From Alloactinosynnema sp. L-07 (GTDB lineage Bacteria; Actinomycetota; Actinomycetes; Mycobacteriales; Pseudonocardiaceae), in assembly GCF_900070365.1 (NCBI RefSeq), contig NZ_LN850107.1, positions 3,658,001 through 3,722,000 of the forward strand: 64,000 bases of DNA, read 5' to 3'. The notes under the pieces were generated by a model, which was not told the origin of the DNA, ran no database searches, and was given only the letters and a program-made list of their open reading frames with translations. Below are positions 17,936 through 26,347 of the stretch, one piece after another; within the stretch, counting starts at the first letter, position 1, and each line of letters opens with the position of its first letter. The position numbers and the translations under genes were made by a program.

Positions 17936-18889
17936 TTACCGGTAGGAGTTGCGGGTGTAGGCCAGGCTGAAGGTGCCTTCGCCGTTGAAGTACTGGCTGA
18001 CCAGGTACGCGGGGTCAGTGGCCAGCAGGCCGCGCGGGATGTCGCCGCCGTCGTTGCCGTCGTCCCAGCCCCACGGCGCGTTGGCCGCGTTGTCCTTGCC
18101 GTTGTCACCGCGGAACGTCCCGAAGCCGGCGAAGGTGGCGCTGTTGTCGCGCCGCACCCACAGGCCGCCTGCGTCGAAGATGTTGACCAGCTTGTAGCCG
18201 ACCGAGCTGTCGGTGCCGCTGGCGGGAACCTCGGCGGTGCCACTGGGGTAGTAGACGACGCCGTCGCCACCGGGGAACCCGGAGCCGTTCCACGCGTAGA
18301 CACCGTGGCCCTTGGCCTCCTGGCGGGTCGTCGGGTGGGCGGCGCCGTTGTAGGTCTGCATCGGCACCGTGCCGTCGACGTTCTCCCGGCCGCTGACGAA
18401 CGGGCTGCCCGCGGGCACGTACGAGTAGAAGTCGGTGTGGGCCACCGACACCATGCCCTCGAACTTGCCGTAGGTCGAGCCGTCGCGGCGGACGGTCAGC
18501 AGCACGCCCTCCATGTCGTTCTCATGGGTGTAGAGGGAGAACGGGTCGGCGAAGTCCTCCCAGTCGCGCGGGTGGTAGAAGCCGTACCCGACGAACCAGT
18601 GGGTCGAGGTCTCGACGACGGAGTAGTACACGTGGCCGGTCATCCGGGACAGGACGTCGTCCTGGTGCTCCCAGTTGTTGAGGGTGTCCCACTCGAGGTC
18701 AAAGTCGATCTTGGAGAGGTAGTCGGCGTCGTAGTCGGACGAATCGGTGTCCTGGTAGTGGATCGGCGCCCAGCGGGTGGCGAGTTCCAGGTCGGTCACG
18801 GCGACCGCGTTCGGGGCGGCGACCACGATCAGACTCGCGGACGTGACCACTCCTGCGCACAACGCGGCAAGACGGCGTAAAGCCTTCAT
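17936..18889 (-). CDS. Secreted protein, possibly NPP1/Vps62-like, function unknown
   Basis: 317 residues with a clear Sec signal peptide (MKALRRLAALCAGVV..., cleavage after about residue 30, APNAVA). The mature part is rich in Asp, Tyr and Gly, with GYGFYHPRDWEDF and THENDMEGV at about 100-130. These His/Asp/Glu motifs recall the metal-binding centre of necrosis-inducing NLPs or Vps62-like proteins, but the canonical GHRHDWE heptapeptide is not exact. No lipobox or membrane anchor. ATG at 18889 with GGAGGT 9 nt upstream; terminator just downstream. Secretion is confident; family is tentative. Confidence 0.75.
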   Translation of the reverse strand: MKALRRLAALCAGVVTSASLIVVAAPNAVAVTDLELATRWAPIHYQDTDSSDYDADYLSKIDFDLEWDTLNNWEHQDDVLSRMTGHVYYSVVETSTHWFVGYGFYHPRDWEDFADPFSLYTHENDMEGVLLTVRRDGSTYGKFEGMVSVAHTDFYSYVPAGSPFVSGRENVDGTVPMQTYNGAAHPTTRQEAKGHGVYAWNGSGFPGGDGVVYYPSGTAEVPASGTDSSVGYKLVNIFDAGGLWVRRDNSATFAGFGTFRGDNGKDNAANAPWGWDDGNDGGDIPRGLLATDPAYLVSQYFNGEGTFSLAYTRNSYR

Positions 18890-19006
18890 CAGCTGCTACC
18901 TCCATGAAATCGGGTAGTCGGTTGATTACCGGAGCGTCACGACCGGGCGGTGACCATTCCCCGTCCAAGCGATGATCAGTGGAGGTTTTAGGGGCATCAT
19001 CAGGGG

Positions 19007-19738
19007 GTGGAACTGATCGAGCGGGCCCGCCGGATCGTGGTGCTGTCCGGCGCGGGCGTCTCGACCGACTCGGGCATCCCGGACTTCCGCGGCCCCAACG
19101 GCCTCTGGACCCGCGACCCCGGCGCGGAACGGATGTCGAACATCACCGAATACCGGCGCGACCCCGCTTTACGTGCGCGAACGTGGCAGGCCCGCACGGT
19201 CAATCCCGCATGGACGGCGAAGCCGAACGCGGCCCACCGGGCGTTGGCGCGGCTGGAGGAGACCGGGCGGCTGGTGGCGATCTTGACTCAGAACATCGAC
19301 GGGCTGCACCAGCGTGCGGGGTCGCGGCGGGTGATCGAGTTGCACGGGACGATGTTCGAGACGGTGTGCTTGTCGTGTCCGGACGTTCGGCCGATGCGGG
19401 AGGCGTTGGATCGGGTGCGGGCTGGGGAGGTCGATCCGCCGTGTCTGGTTTGTGGGGGGATCTTGAAATCGGCGACGGTGTCGTTCGGGCAGGCGCTTGA
19501 TCGGGCGGTGCTGGATGAGGCGCGGGCGGCGGCTGAGTCGGCGGATTTGATGTTGGCTGTCGGGAGTTCGCTGACTGTGCAGCCTGCGGCGGGGTTGGTC
19601 GGGTTGGCCGCACGAGCGGGCGCCCCAGTAGTCATCTGCAACGCCTCGCCAACCCCGTATGACGGCTTGGCGGTAGCGGTTGTCCGTGAACCTCTGAGCG
19701 AGGCACTACCCGCCCTCCTAGCCGCACCAACCGCCTGA
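19007..19738 (+). CDS. Sir2-family NAD-dependent protein deacylase
   Basis: 243-residue sirtuin: NAD-binding VLSGAGVSTDSGIPDFRG (about 12-29), LTQNIDGLHQRAG (about 91-103), catalytic His in IELHGT, zinc Cys pairs CLSC and CLVC, and VGSSLTVQPAAGL. It should remove acyl groups from protein lysines, consuming NAD. GTG at 19007 has little SD, and a leaderless or short-leader transcript is possible. Codons in 19300-19600 are G/T-ending. Confidence 0.94.
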   Translation: MELIERARRIVVLSGAGVSTDSGIPDFRGPNGLWTRDPGAERMSNITEYRRDPALRARTWQARTVNPAWTAKPNAAHRALARLEETGRLVAILTQNIDGLHQRAGSRRVIELHGTMFETVCLSCPDVRPMREALDRVRAGEVDPPCLVCGGILKSATVSFGQALDRAVLDEARAAAESADLMLAVGSSLTVQPAAGLVGLAARAGAPVVICNASPTPYDGLAVAVVREPLSEALPALLAAPTA

Positions 19739-19776
19739 GCGGGTCCGCAGGCTCGGGGTGCGACTTTGCCGGACCG

Positions 19777-21060
19777 TCATTCCGAAGCCCTCGCAGGCTT
19801 GGGCTCGGTAGCCCCCGCCCGCTCAGGCCGGTTTCCCAGGAGGGCGGCTGGGCGGACCGCTGCTGTGCCGAACTTCGATCTTGCCTTGTCCGCTGCCTGT
19901 TCTGCCTCTCGCCAGCCTTGTTGTGGGGCGTCCAGCAGCAGTTGTTCCGACTCCCCCGCGCCCAACTGCTCCATGCGCACCCCGATCAGCCGCACCGCGC
20001 CGTTGGGGACCTGTTCGTCCAGCAGCTTGCACGCCATTTGGTAGACCTCCCGCGTCACGTCGGTCGCTACTGGGAGGGTCCGTGACCTCGTGATCGTCGT
20101 GAAGTCCGAGTACCGGACCTTGATCGACACGGTTCGGCCTCGCAGCCCCCTCGATCGCAGGGTCGCCGCCGTGCGTTCCGACAGTCGCAAGAGCTCGCGT
20201 TTGAGGAGGTCGCGGTCGTAATGGTCGGTCTCGAAGGTCTCCTCCGCGCCGACCGACTTCTCTGCTGACTCCGGGACCACTGACCTTGGGTCGTGGCCGT
20301 TGGCGAGCGCGTGCAGGTGTTCGGCCAAAGCGACGCCGATCATTCGGCGTAGGCGGGGTAGCGGGGCTGCGGCGACGTCCGAGACTCGTTCCAGGCCTAC
20401 GTCGAAGAGGCGTTCCGCGGTGCGTTTGCCGACTCCCCAGAGCGCCGAGACCGGGAGTGGGTGCAGGAACTCGGTGACCTGGTCGGCGGAGACGACGAGC
20501 ATTCCGTCCGGTTTGGCCAGGCCGGAGGCCAGTTTCGCGACGAACTTCGTCGGGGCGACGCCGACCGAGCAGGTGATGCCGAACTCGTCGGCGACTCGGG
20601 CGCGGATTCGGGCGCCGACGGCGGCCGGGGTGGTGCGGAGCCTGCGGAGAGCGCCGGAGACGTCGAGGAAGGCTTCGTCGAGGCTCAGGGGTTCGACCAG
20701 GGGGGTGATGTCTCGGAAGATCGCCATGACACCCGAGGAGATCCGTTGGTAGAGGTCGAAGCTCGGTGGCAGGAACACCGCGTGCGGGCACAGCCTGCGG
20801 GCCTGGCCGGTGGGCATGGCGGAGCGGACGCCGTATTCGCGGGCGATGTAGTTGGCCGCCGACACGACGCCTCGGGTGCCGACGCCTCCGACGACCACTG
20901 GGCGTTCGCGCAGTTCGGGGCGCTCGCGGATCTCGCAGGAGGCGTAGAAGGCGTCCATGTCGACGTGCAGCATGGGGCAGCCGGTGTCGTCCGGCCATCG
21001 CCCGTCCCGCGCCTTGAACCTGTCGACCAAGCCTTTCGGCAGGTCACCGCTTCTCCCCAT
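19777..21060 (-). CDS. dinB: DNA polymerase IV (Y-family, DinB)
   Basis: Translesion polymerase of 427 residues. Palm motifs HVDMDAFYASCE (about 32-43) and SLDEAFLDVSG (about 124-134) carry the metal-binding acidic residues; YIAREYGVRSAMP is the fingers motif. HhH thumb and little-finger domain follow, then a 30-40 residue Ala/Pro/Arg-rich tail without an obvious beta-clamp motif. ATG at 21060. It converges on the sirtuin gene, leaving 38 bp between stops. Third codon positions are less GC-rich over 19800-20700. Confidence 0.94.
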   Translation of the reverse strand: MGRSGDLPKGLVDRFKARDGRWPDDTGCPMLHVDMDAFYASCEIRERPELRERPVVVGGVGTRGVVSAANYIAREYGVRSAMPTGQARRLCPHAVFLPPSFDLYQRISSGVMAIFRDITPLVEPLSLDEAFLDVSGALRRLRTTPAAVGARIRARVADEFGITCSVGVAPTKFVAKLASGLAKPDGMLVVSADQVTEFLHPLPVSALWGVGKRTAERLFDVGLERVSDVAAAPLPRLRRMIGVALAEHLHALANGHDPRSVVPESAEKSVGAEETFETDHYDRDLLKRELLRLSERTAATLRSRGLRGRTVSIKVRYSDFTTITRSRTLPVATDVTREVYQMACKLLDEQVPNGAVRLIGVRMEQLGAGESEQLLLDAPQQGWREAEQAADKARSKFGTAAVRPAALLGNRPERAGATEPKPARASE

Positions 21061-21091
21061 GGCCCCGAGCCTGCCACAGGGAACCGACAGA

Positions 21092-21817
21092 TCAGCGCCG
21101 CGCGATGGCGTGCAGTCGGGTGGCCACGTCCCGAAGCGGCGGTGTGGTCGCGGCGACCAGTTCGAGTTGGGCGAGCGCGTCCTGGGCGCCGGGGCTGGCG
21201 TCGAGGACCGAGCCAGGAACGAGGTCGGCCACCACGCCGTAGCCCTGGATCAGCTCGACGGTCAGGCCCGCCCCGCTGATGAGCGCGCGCAGGCCATCGG
21301 TGTCGAACCGGCGCAGCAGCGATTCGCCCGGTCCGGTGATCTGGCCCGCCGGGTCGTCGAGCAGCTTGCGGGCGTCGACCAGCTTGCCGGAGATCGCCCG
21401 GTGCAGGATCGCGGCGAACCGGTTGGCCACCAGCAGCGACAGCGCGCCGCCAGGGGCCACCGCGCCCGCCATGGCGGCCACGGTCAGCTTCGGGTCGTCG
21501 ACGACCTCCAGCAGCCCGTGGGCGAGCACCAGGTCGGCCGAGCCGGGATCGACGAGCTGGTCGAGGGCGTCGCTGTCGCCCTGAACAGCGGTGATGCGGT
21601 CGGCGACGCCCGCTTCCTGGGCGCGGCGCTGCAGCGTGGCCAGGGCGTTGGGGCTGGGCTCGACCACGGTGACCTCGCACCCGGCGGCGGCCAGCGGCAC
21701 GGCGAACACGCCGCTGCCGCCCCCGACGTCGAGCACCCTGGGCGGTTGGCCGTGGCGCCGCTCACGGGCGGCGGTCAGCTCAAGGTCGAGCACACGGCGT
21801 ACGGCATCCGGTCGCAT
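21092..21817 (-). CDS. Class I SAM-dependent methyltransferase
   Basis: 241 residues with motif I VLDVGGGSGVFAVPLA (about 28-43), motif II acidic EPSP and motif IV ADLVLAHGLLEVV: a Rossmann methyltransferase. The later part (AISGKLVDARKLLDDP, RRFDTDGLRALI) is similar to CmoM/SmtA-like small-molecule or tRNA methyltransferases; substrate unknown. ATG at 21817 lacks an SD and sits about 34 bp from the divergent ParA start, suggesting a compact bidirectional promoter. Confidence 0.85.
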   Translation of the reverse strand: MRPDAVRRVLDLELTAARERRHGQPPRVLDVGGGSGVFAVPLAAAGCEVTVVEPSPNALATLQRRAQEAGVADRITAVQGDSDALDQLVDPGSADLVLAHGLLEVVDDPKLTVAAMAGAVAPGGALSLLVANRFAAILHRAISGKLVDARKLLDDPAGQITGPGESLLRRFDTDGLRALISGAGLTVELIQGYGVVADLVPGSVLDASPGAQDALAQLELVAATTPPLRDVATRLHAIARR

Positions 21818-21851
21818 GAGATGGAACTGTAGAGACTCTAAGGTCTAAGGC

Positions 21852-22706
21852 GTGCAAACGGTGGCAGTGCTCAGCCTCAAAGGCGGCGTGGGGAAGACCA
21901 CGGTCGTGCTCGGCCTCGCGTCGGCGGCGCTGCGGCGGGGGGCGCGCACGCTGGTCGTCGACCTCGACCCGCAGTGCAACGCGACCACCACGCTCGACCC
22001 GGAGGAGACCACGGCGACCCTGGCCGACGTGCTGGAGACCCCCCGACCAGCGGTCCTGCGGGCGGCGATCGCGCCCAGCTCGTGGGATGGCGACGTCGAC
22101 GTCATGGTCGGGTCCGAGGAACTGGAGTCGCTCAACGACCCGGACCCCGGAACACACCGACTGGAGAAGCTGGGACGGGCTTTGGCGCAGGTCAGGGCCA
22201 TGCTGGCCGAGGGCGAACTGCCCTATCAGCTGGTCCTGATGGACTGCCCGCCGTCGCTGGGCAGGCTGACCCGCTCGGCCCTCGTCGCCGCCCAGGGCGC
22301 GCTGCTGGTGACCGAGCCCACGATCTACGCCGTCGCGGGCGCCCAGCGCGCGTTCGAGGCGGTGGAGAGCACCCGCGACGAGTACAACCCGGGCCTGGTG
22401 CCGCTGGGCGTGGTGGTCAACCGCGTCCGCACGCACTCCTACGAGCACCAGTTCCGCATCCAGGAGCTGCGCGAGAGCTTCGGCAGACTGGTGATGCCGG
22501 TGGCGCTGCCCGACCGGCTGGCGGTCCAGCAGGCCCAAGGCGCGTGCATGCCCATCCACCAGTGGGGCACGCCGGGGGCGCGGGAGGTCGCGCTCGCCTT
22601 CAACTTGTTACTCGCCCGCGTCCTGCGCACCGGCCGCGGCCGGGGCAGACACCAGGCCGCCGAGTGGCCGCCGGACGAGACGAGCGAAGAAGCCGCGGCC
22701 GAGTGA
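21852..22706 (+). CDS. ParA/MinD-family ATPase (orphan)
   Basis: 284-residue deviant-Walker ATPase: KGGVGKTT (about 10-17), DLDPQCNATTTL (about 37-48), MDCPPSLGRLT (about 132-142). No parB or parS is nearby, so this is probably an orphan used for positioning or envelope processes rather than chromosome segregation. GTG start. It is followed 3 bp later by the glycosylase gene, probably as an operon. The basic C-terminal 30 residues might touch DNA. Confidence 0.88.
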   Translation: MQTVAVLSLKGGVGKTTVVLGLASAALRRGARTLVVDLDPQCNATTTLDPEETTATLADVLETPRPAVLRAAIAPSSWDGDVDVMVGSEELESLNDPDPGTHRLEKLGRALAQVRAMLAEGELPYQLVLMDCPPSLGRLTRSALVAAQGALLVTEPTIYAVAGAQRAFEAVESTRDEYNPGLVPLGVVVNRVRTHSYEHQFRIQELRESFGRLVMPVALPDRLAVQQAQGACMPIHQWGTPGAREVALAFNLLLARVLRTGRGRGRHQAAEWPPDETSEEAAAE

Positions 22707-22709
22707 CGG

Positions 22710-23507
22710 ATGCCTGAAGGCGACACGGTCTACCAGGCCGCCGCGCGGCTCGCGGCGGTGCTGACCGACCGAGTGCTCACCACCGGCGAACTGCGCCACC
22801 CGCACCTGTCCACTGTGGACCTCAAGGGCCGGTTGGCGCTGGCGCCGCGAACCGTCGGCAAGCATCTGTTCCTGCGGTTCGACCGGGAGCTGAGCTTCCA
22901 CAGCCACCTCGGCCTCGACGGCACCTGGCAGGTCCTGCCACGCTCCGCCCGCTGGCGCAAACCGGCGTTCCAGGCGCGCGCGGTGTTCGCGACAGCCGAA
23001 CACCAGGCCGTCGGATTCCTGTTGCACGAGATGGCTTTGGTGCCCACCGGCGAGGAAGACCGACTTGTGAGCCACCTTGGCCCAGACCTACTCGACCCCA
23101 CCTGGAACGACACCCACGCGACCCGCGCACTCCAGCGCCTCACCGCCACCCCCGACCGCGAGATCGGCGACGCGCTGCTCGATCAACGCGTGATGGCGGG
23201 CATCGGAAATGTTTACCGGGCCGAGGTCTGCCACCTGCTCGGCGTGTCCCCGTGGACCCCGGTGTCCGATGTGGACTGCGTCGAGGCGATAAGAATCAGC
23301 CGGGAACTGTTGGATCGCAACAAACTCACCCCCGACCGCAACACCACCGGCGATCCGCGACGAGGCCGGGCACTGTGGGTCTACGGCCGAACCCGAACCG
23401 GCTGCCTGCGCTGCGGCGGCCGCGTCATGGCTGGGACACAAGGAGAAGGCGTACGCGAGCGGGTGGCCTACTACTGCCCGCACTGCCAGCCCGGACCTAC
23501 TGGCTGA
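22710..23507 (+). CDS. Fpg/Nei-family DNA glycosylase (Nei2-like)
   Basis: 265 residues starting MPEGDTVY, where Pro2 and Glu3 are the catalytic residues of Fpg/Nei bifunctional glycosylases; PEGDT is the endonuclease VIII type. The H2TH segment LLDQRVMAGIGNVYRAE (about 157-173) and C-terminal zinc finger (CLRC ... CPHC) are complete. It should excise oxidised pyrimidines and nick the abasic site. Actinobacterial Nei2 fits in length. Converges with the Thr-rich protein gene, 3 bp apart. Confidence 0.93.
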   Translation: MPEGDTVYQAAARLAAVLTDRVLTTGELRHPHLSTVDLKGRLALAPRTVGKHLFLRFDRELSFHSHLGLDGTWQVLPRSARWRKPAFQARAVFATAEHQAVGFLLHEMALVPTGEEDRLVSHLGPDLLDPTWNDTHATRALQRLTATPDREIGDALLDQRVMAGIGNVYRAEVCHLLGVSPWTPVSDVDCVEAIRISRELLDRNKLTPDRNTTGDPRRGRALWVYGRTRTGCLRCGGRVMAGTQGEGVRERVAYYCPHCQPGPTG

Positions 23508-23510
23508 CCG

Positions 23511-23942
23511 TCAGCACCAGAACAGCCAACACGGCGGCTGCGTCGTCGTCGTGGTCGTCGTCGGCCGCGGCGTGGTGGTCGTGGGCCGCCGGGTCGTGGT
23601 CGTGGTGACCTGGGGCGGCGTGGTGGTGGTCGTGGTCTGGGTGATGACCGTCGTGGCGGTGTTCGCCTGCGTGGTCGTGGTGGTGGCCGTCGTGGTTGTC
23701 GTGCTCGTCGCCGAACTGGTGAGAGCGCTCGTCAACACGGTCCCCGTCGGCACCTTCGCCGATGACTCCACTGGCCGCTCGGAGGAGGTCTGCTCGGTCG
23801 CGGGCTCGACCTTCGACGCGGCCTCGACGGGCCCGCGTAACACCGGATCGGCGATGACACCCTGGTAGAAGAGGGCCGCGGTCGCGGCGCCGATGACCAT
23901 GCCCAGAGCTGTCCGGTTCGGCTGGTTCAGCAGGTTCCGCAC
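23511..23942 (-). CDS. Membrane-anchored Thr-rich protein with C-terminal Cys motif
   Basis: 143 residues: one N-terminal membrane helix (TALGMVIGAATAALFYQGVI, about 9-28), a Ser/Ala/Glu-rich linker, then about 75 residues dominated by Thr with some Pro, Gln and Arg, ending PPCWLFWC. The Thr tract could be an O-mannosylated stalk outside the membrane; the terminal hydrophobic Cys pair is striking. GTG at 23942 is preceded by GGAGGG 9 nt upstream, better than starts reaching 24137. Function unknown. Confidence 0.72.
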   Translation of the reverse strand: MRNLLNQPNRTALGMVIGAATAALFYQGVIADPVLRGPVEAASKVEPATEQTSSERPVESSAKVPTGTVLTSALTSSATSTTTTTATTTTTQANTATTVITQTTTTTTPPQVTTTTTRRPTTTTPRPTTTTTTTQPPCWLFWC

Positions 23943-24078
23943 TTGTCCGGTCCCTCCGCGCCGATCAGCCGATCTACGGTCAACCACGTGTGTGTAACCA
24001 CCCACGCTGCGTGTGTCCGGGGACCTTATCAGTCCCCCGTTCGGGGGAGAAACGGCCCTCGTCGTTGAAGAAAACCCG

Positions 24079-24107
24079 TTGTCCGAGCGGCGAAGACCGC
24101 TTACGGT
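24079..24107 (+). promoter_or_regulatory. Probable promoter of the small structured transcript
   Basis: -35 TTGTCC (24079-24084), 17-bp spacer, -10 TACGGT (24102-24107). It points into a gene-free stretch containing a short SD-led ORF and several hairpins, and no plus-strand protein gene follows closely. Confidence 0.5.
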
Positions 24108-24362
24108 CCGAAGTACACGAGAGAGGAGGTGGTCCAACGGTGATTTCGCTCAGGACACGTGAGGTGGCTGTCCGCTAGGACCACCCATCGAAGATGGTTG
24201 CCGGCTCCGCACACGGCTGACACCGCTAACCCGGTGCCGTAGGCGCGGGCGTGTGGTCGGCGAATACCAGACAGTCACCCAGCCCTCGGGTCCCCGGGAC
24301 ACAAGTCCGCCCCGGGCCCGGCCGTTTCGGTCGGGAGCCGACCCGAGGGCTGCACCTTTTCC
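24108..24362 (+). ncRNA. Candidate structured small RNA with embedded 12-codon ORF
   Basis: Successive hairpins: GGTGGTCC (24128-24135) pairs with GGACCACC (24178-24185), enclosing a 12-codon ORF and covering its SD; CCATC/GATGG with a GAA loop (about 24186-24198); a compound stem over 24200-24265; then a 13-bp perfect stem (about 24280-24292 with 24339-24351) enclosing two smaller hairpins and followed by CACCTTTT, terminator-like. I know no family that fits. It may be an independent RNA or peptide-encoding regulatory RNA. The flanking genes are both on the minus strand. Confidence 0.45.
24140..24178 (+). CDS. 12-residue peptide ORF with strong ribosome-binding site
   Basis: GTG start, product VISLRTREVAVR, preceded by GGAGGT at 9-nt spacing. 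The SD extends into GGTGGTCC, which is complementary to GGACCACC right after the stop codon, so translation and RNA folding compete. The short length, strong SD and enclosing stem suggest a regulatory leader peptide or small protein. No known homologue comes to mind with certainty. Confidence 0.4.
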   Translation: MISLRTREVAVR

Positions 24363-24501
24363 GCGCTTGGTTGGCACCTGGGTTGGCGGGTGTGCCTGTC
24401 CGGGTGGTTCATGGCACCTTGGCTCACGTTCCCAGGGGCTTGAGTTTCCAGGGGCGTGCGTTCGTTGGGGCTTGCTTTCGTTGGGCGACAGGGCAGCGGA
24501 C

Positions 24502-25302
24502 TTAGGCGTCCTCTGCCTGTTGGAGCTTTCGCCAAGCCAAACCGGCCGCCCGCTCGGCATCCTTGGCGTCTCGGCGGGCCACCTGAAGCGCTCTGCGGGC
24601 CTCCATCTCGGCTACCTCAGCAGCGTCCAACGCCTGGTTGAGGTCGCGAACCTCTTTCTCGGCGGCGGCAACGGCGTTCTCGGTCTTCTCGATCGTCTTC
24701 TCAGCGGCCGCCCGGTCGGCTTCGGCGGCCTTGACCTGAGCCTTGGCCGCGGCGAGCGCCTCCCGGCGGGCCTTGGCCGCGTCCACCTTCACGGGCGCCG
24801 GTTTGGCGGCAGGCTTGGGACGTGGAACAGCGGCGATCTCCAAGCCTGGCCAAGCCGAAGCGATCGACAGGTCACGCACCGACGACACCCGACCTGTGCG
24901 CAGGACCTCCCCCGCACCCGAGTCGGCGATGGCGGCGGTCAGCATCTCCTCGATCTCGCGCGTGATCGACTCGCTCAGTGACTTTCCCGCCAGGCCGACC
25001 AACTCCCTGATCAGGGTGGTCCGCCGCTGGGTCAGCTCACGTAGCGATTCGCCTGCGGCGCCGGTGTGGGCTGCGCGCAGGTCGTCGCCGAGGTCGGTGA
25101 GGGTGGCGATCTCGTCCGGGTGTTCGCGGACCAGGCGGTTGACCAGCCAGGCGGCCTTGGTGGGCTTGGCGAGCTTCTCGATGGCGGCGGCGCCCTCGGG
25201 GTCGCCGCCGGTGCGGGCCTGGCGGGCCAAGTCACGCCGGGCGGCGATGAAGTCCTCCTGCGGCAGGCCGTACAGGTCGTCGAGGGTCACACCGTCCATC
25301 AT
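24502..25302 (-). CDS. Hypothetical coiled-coil protein
   Basis: 266 residues: an N-terminal helical region with TLDDLYGLPQEDFIAARRDLA and PTKAAWLVNRL, which I know only as a conserved actinobacterial hypothetical pattern, then a Lys/Pro linker (about 158-172) and a long Ala/Glu/Lys/Arg coiled coil (about 173-262). No signal peptide or membrane helix. ATG at 25302 or the adjacent 25299. It shares a 25-bp divergent gap with pyrD. Function unknown. Confidence 0.8.
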   Translation of the reverse strand: MMDGVTLDDLYGLPQEDFIAARRDLARQARTGGDPEGAAAIEKLAKPTKAAWLVNRLVREHPDEIATLTDLGDDLRAAHTGAAGESLRELTQRRTTLIRELVGLAGKSLSESITREIEEMLTAAIADSGAGEVLRTGRVSSVRDLSIASAWPGLEIAAVPRPKPAAKPAPVKVDAAKARREALAAAKAQVKAAEADRAAAEKTIEKTENAVAAAEKEVRDLNQALDAAEVAEMEARRALQVARRDAKDAERAAGLAWRKLQQAEDA

Positions 25303-25327
25303 GGCCGAACCGGGCGGGTGACACGAT

Positions 25328-26347
25328 GTGGACGTGGTCTACCAGCAGCTCACCCGACGCACCCTGTTCAAGCTCGGCGGCGGCGATCCCGAGATCGCCC
25401 ACACCCGCACCATGGCCGGACTGGCCCGGTTGGCCAAGGTCCGGCCCGCCGTGGCCGTCCTGCGCCGCTACTTCGGCACGAAGGACACCACCTCAGTCTT
25501 CGGCGTCGACTTCCCCGGCGTGGTGGGCCTGGCCGCCGGCATGGACAAGGACGGCCACGCGCTGCGGGCGTGGCCGGCGCTCGGGTTCGGGTTCGTCGAG
25601 GTCGGCACCGTGACCCGGCACGCCCAGCCGGGCAACCCCAAGCCCCGGCTGTTCCGGCTGACCGGCAGCGACGCCGTGATCAACCGCATGGGCTTCAACA
25701 ACGCGGGCGCCGACGCGCTGGCCGAGCGGCTGCGCGCCACCGGGCCCATCGGCGTTCCACTGGGCATCAGCATCGGCAAGTCGAAGGTGACCCCGGTCGA
25801 CGAGGCCGTCGAGGACTACCGGCACTCGCTGCGCGCGCTGCGCGACCACGGCGACTACTTCGCGATCAACGTCAGCTCCCCCAACACTCCTGGCCTGCGC
25901 GGCCTGCAGGACAAGGACGCGCTCGACGTGCTGGTGGGCGAACTCCGCCGCGAGTCGACCAAGCCGTTGCTGGTCAAGATCGCCCCCGACCTGACCGACG
26001 ACACCATCGCCGAGGTCCTGCAGGTGTGCGCCGACCACAGTGTCGACGGCATCGTCGCCACCAACACGACGCTCAGCCGGGACGGTCTCGCCGCGGCCGA
26101 TGTCGCGACCGGCGCGGAGGCGGGTGGGCTCAGCGGACGCCCGCTGGCCGACCGCGCGCGGGCCGTGGTCTCGTTCGTGCACCGGGAAAGCGGTCTGCCG
26201 GTGATCGGCGTCGGCGGGATCTTCAGCGCCGACGACGCGCTGCGGATGCTCGACGCGGGCGCGAGCCTGGTGCAGCTCTACACCGGGTTCATCTACCAGG
26301 GACCGCCGCTGGTCCGACGGATCAACCGCGCGGTCGCCGGTCGCTGA
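25328..26347 (+). CDS. pyrD: Dihydroorotate dehydrogenase (quinone), class 2
   Basis: Oxidises dihydroorotate to orotate in pyrimidine synthesis, passing electrons to quinone. 339 residues: N-terminal helical membrane-contact domain ([17 protein letters not shown]), [29 protein letters not shown] with the class 2 catalytic Ser, and FMN-binding [10 protein letters not shown] and [13 protein letters not shown] at 25328. Its last 26 bp overlap, in antisense, the end of the nucleobase permease gene. Confidence 0.95.
   Translation: MDVVYQQLTRRTLFKLGGGDPEIAHTRTMAGLARLAKVRPAVAVLRRYFGTKDTTSVFGVDFPGVVGLAAGMDKDGHALRAWPALGFGFVEVGTVTRHAQPGNPKPRLFRLTGSDAVINRMGFNNAGADALAERLRATGPIGVPLGISIGKSKVTPVDEAVEDYRHSLRALRDHGDYFAINVSSPNTPGLRGLQDKDALDVLVGELRRESTKPLLVKIAPDLTDDTIAEVLQVCADHSVDGIVATNTTLSRDGLAAADVATGAEAGGLSGRPLADRARAVVSFVHRESGLPVIGVGGIFSADDALRMLDAGASLVQLYTGFIYQGPPLVRRINRAVAGR

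Noticed and set aside
21852..22706. ParA as part of a chromosome partition locus or plasmid origin
   Set aside because: No parB and no TGTTTCACGTGAAACA-type parS nearby; neighbours are a DNA glycosylase and a methyltransferase.
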